A DNA stretch of 64,000 nt, from contig CAJQUW010005245.1 in the NCBI GenBank assembly GCA_907163375.1, forward strand, positions 434,001 to 498,000, in the 5' to 3' direction. Positions 61,631 to 64,000 of the stretch are shown here, piece after piece (position 1 is the stretch's first letter; each line of letters opens with the position of its first letter). The position numbers and the translations under genes were made by a program. The notes under the pieces are model-generated. The model saw only the letters and a program-made list of their open reading frames with translations. It did not search any database and had not been told where the DNA came from. This stretch comes from Prostheceraeus crozeri. Taxonomy: Eukaryota; Platyhelminthes; Polycladida; Euryleptidae.

Positions 61631-64000
61631 TCAATAGATTCACCTGAAACTATAAAGCAAACAGTTTGGAGGGGTGCAAATATCAATCGGAAGCGCTGTA
61701 TGGTAAGAAATAGAGCTGTGCGGTTGGGTTCGGATTTGACAAAAAATCAGGATATTTTGAATGCGCTATATCTAGCAGAAACTAAATCGTGGATTTAGCG
61801 GAATAGAGTCAAGGAGGTTTTTGGGTCACATGGACTCGCAGACTTTTACAAACACAAGCTTCAAAATTGACTGTGGCACTTCAAAATACAGAATTCAACT
61901 CTTAGACACTGAGGCTGTCTCTGCGAAGCTTTTTCATCAAAGACATCAAAGCTCTTCACTTAACTACATGTATTAATTTGAACACCAGATTTATGTGATT
62001 ACTATGTCCTTTATCAGCATATTAGAACTTGTCACTCGTGAATTTAATATTAAATGCGAAACTTGGTAGTCTTGTGTAGCTTCTGTACTCTCTCCTCTTT
62101 TTGCACAAAACTTCATGTGCGGCAGTTTGACATAAAATGTCATACTTTGTAAGGCTATAATACACATATTCATGCACATTCAGTTCCGACACATATTCAT
62201 ACATGTAGACAGTCTTTGAGCAATTGTAACCAGGGTCGTCAATCAGCAGGTTCCATGGTGGTACTGTACTACATCCAGTTTCTCGAATATCTGGGGTAAA
62301 AGGTGTAAGCCTGAGCCTCCGACTGAAAAGTTACAGGAAAAGGGAGCTGTCAACATCCAGAAGGCTTTGGCCTCAGTTCTCATCAGTAGGCCTACTGGTC
62401 TCCAGGAAGCCAAAGCGCGTAATGCTCTTCGAACATCAGAAATTATACGCTTAAGAAAACTGATGAAGTGCTGACATCGTCATTAAGTTTGAAATGTGTT
62501 GAAGATGAAGAAGGAAGTAATATTCGTAGGAAGAAAATGAAATCCAACGATAAATAAAAGTGAAATCCATTGGTTTTGAAAAGCAGAAATTCAGCGATTA
62601 ACTGTGTTCGAGCCGCTGCCAAAGCGATTGAAAAAAACATAGATGCAACAGTGAGCGATAATGAGAACCTTTCAGATGAAGACAAGAATGAAAAGGAAGA
62701 TGCAGGCTTCCCAACAATCGAAGATTTGAAACCAGACGACAGGGTTGTTATAAAATTTGAATAAAAGCTGACGGTACATCGGTCCAGTAGAGGTAGACTA
62801 CTATGTACGTCGCAGTTTTCCTGCTACATTTAAAGAAGCGAAGGTGGTCCAGGGCAGTGTGAGAACTCTTGTTGATTTACAAATCGACATGCACTTCATT
62901 TAAAAGACATCATGGGGCAATTTGAAACCGCCAATGCTAAAGACAAAAATTCGGGGTCAAAATGTGAAGGTCAATGCCGGTTCGAGCAAGTGACACCTCT
63001 TTTTTGCTTTTTTAATTTCTCTGGAAATAAATTTTTCTTTAGACCCATTCTTTATGTTGTCATGAAATCATAAATATTTCACGAAGTTGCAATTTCGTGA
63101 TGAACGGTTCTAAAAATACAGCGTCTTTTAAATCGATAATTCAGAGAAGTCAAATTTTCGACCGAATTACGACAATTCAGATTAGCCATTTCATTATGTA
63201 TTATCATTTCACCTATTAATGAAAACAAATATTGTAGCAGCTGACCTTTATAGCATACAGGGAGTAGACCGTTTCCGCGGATTCGTGGATTCGGTGATGG
63301 AAATGGCCATTCCTGCATTTCGTGAAAATATGGAATAAGAAAATACAGAGGCAGAGGTGCCCGAAAATTATTGGGTGTCTATAAAAAAACTTTTTTCCGT
63401 TTAGCAAGTATATGCTCGTAATTCATATAGTATATAACTTGCGTCATGTGACTATGAATCAGTTAAAAATTAGCTACAAATATGTTAAAGAGGTTGTCCA
63501 TCTCAATGTATTCAGCACTGATTCAAACGTCTTCTGTAATATTCTTTTACAAGCGGAACGTTGCCTTCAATTGATTTGATGTTTTAATCACACGCAAATG
63601 ACATCTCCTTTCACAAAAGACTAATACCATCCTTTTTATAAACAAACTCGTTTATGCATTCCATTAGCTTGTTTTGGTAAAATAATATTGGGTCCTAATC
63701 TTAAATTAGAAATATAGATTTTTCTATGATCTACCGTTTTGCTCTTTCACCATGTAGTTATTGCTTTGAAGTGAATTTTTATTGACATCTCATTAGTGAG
63801 ATTTGTTGGCTTGATTGAAATGCAGGGAAGGCTAGATAATTTTTATGATTGATAGATGCGATGCGAGTCTTCGATGCACATATATCAAGAATGTGATTCT
63901 TCCAGTTTCGCCCACATCAGCCTATGCAGCAGGAAAATGTGTGGTAGGCCTATATAACATCCATCTAACTATATTATGAAAGTTTAAACCTGTAACTGCA
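61631..64000. other. Upstream flank of XPG with a degenerate coding relic
   Basis: The XPG promoter and any non-coding first exon should lie here on the minus strand; I could not point to a core promoter. From about 62300 to 62900 the plus strand is coding-like in shifting frames (see separate entry). Beyond 63.0 kb no supported feature. Confidence 0.5.
62310..62905 (+). pseudogene. Degenerate coding remnant, family not recognised
   Basis: Pieces read QEKGAVNIQKALASVLISRP and EAKARNALRTSEIIRL (about 62337-62455), an open frame 62570-62764 with AAAKAIEKNIDATVSDNENL and DLKPDDRVVIKFE, then in another frame RYIGPVEVDYYVRRSFPATF and VVQGSVRTLVDLQIDMHFI (to about 62902). The DDRVVIKFE...YIGPVE layout looks like a small beta-barrel module often seen at the end of invertebrate transposon proteins, but I cannot name the family. 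Confidence 0.4.

Overview
The window is animal DNA, A+T-rich, with GT-AG introns of 1 to 28 kb, tRNA-derived SINEs, mariner, piggyBac, hAT-like and Tc1-like DNA transposons, RTE-like and CR1/L2-like LINE debris and a Penelope-like GIY-YIG fragment. That mix points to an invertebrate metazoan; the sequence does not let me name the phylum. No bacterial operons, CRISPR arrays or retrovirus/LTR-type fossils were seen.

One host gene spans nearly the whole window on the minus strand: an orthologue of XPG/ERCC5 (yeast Rad2), the structure-specific endonuclease that makes the 3' incision in nucleotide excision repair. Eight coding exons join in perfect phase with consensus splice sites, from the ATG at 61630 to a donor at 5615: 61543-61630, 60408-60568, 58276-58445, 51967-52054, 48110-48418, 42736-44121, 33452-33810 and 5616-5701. 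They give about 882 residues: the N nuclease domain with the catalytic Asp at residue 30, a long acidic spacer carrying an in-frame tandem repeat, the I nuclease domain with EAE and DSD catalytic clusters, and the start of the region after the helix-hairpin-helix. The C-terminal exons lie off the left end.

The rest is intron filled with mobile DNA. Intron 7 (27.7 kb) holds an RTE-like LINE remnant (5.8-7.0 kb), SINE copies, a fold-back structure with a nested SINE (12.2-12.7 kb), a tRNA-like sequence (14.7 kb), an inverted SINE pair (16.4-16.8 kb), a whole mariner with an open transposase (18.0-19.3 kb), a 0.7-kb palindrome (20.3-21.0 kb), two short non-autonomous hAT-like elements with target-site duplications (22.5-23.5 and 24.7-25.5 kb), a hammerhead-like inverted repeat (26.6-26.8 kb) and a CR1/L2-like LINE tail (27.0-27.3 kb). 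Intron 6 carries a rosa-like Tc1/mariner relic (33.9-34.9 kb), a nearly intact piggyBac with perfect ends (35.3-37.5 kb) and the GIY-YIG fragment (38.9-39.4 kb). Intron 4 has a broken mariner and a hAT-like MITE. Intron 3 has a second open mariner and an RTE-like LINE tail. Left of exon 8, a Tc1-like relic is split by another member of the hAT-like family seen at 22.5-23.5 kb.

The most useful new observations are that hAT-like family, defined here by two copies with different perfect 8-bp target duplications; the two open mariners and the piggyBac inside a DNA-repair gene; and the tandem repeat in the XPG spacer.
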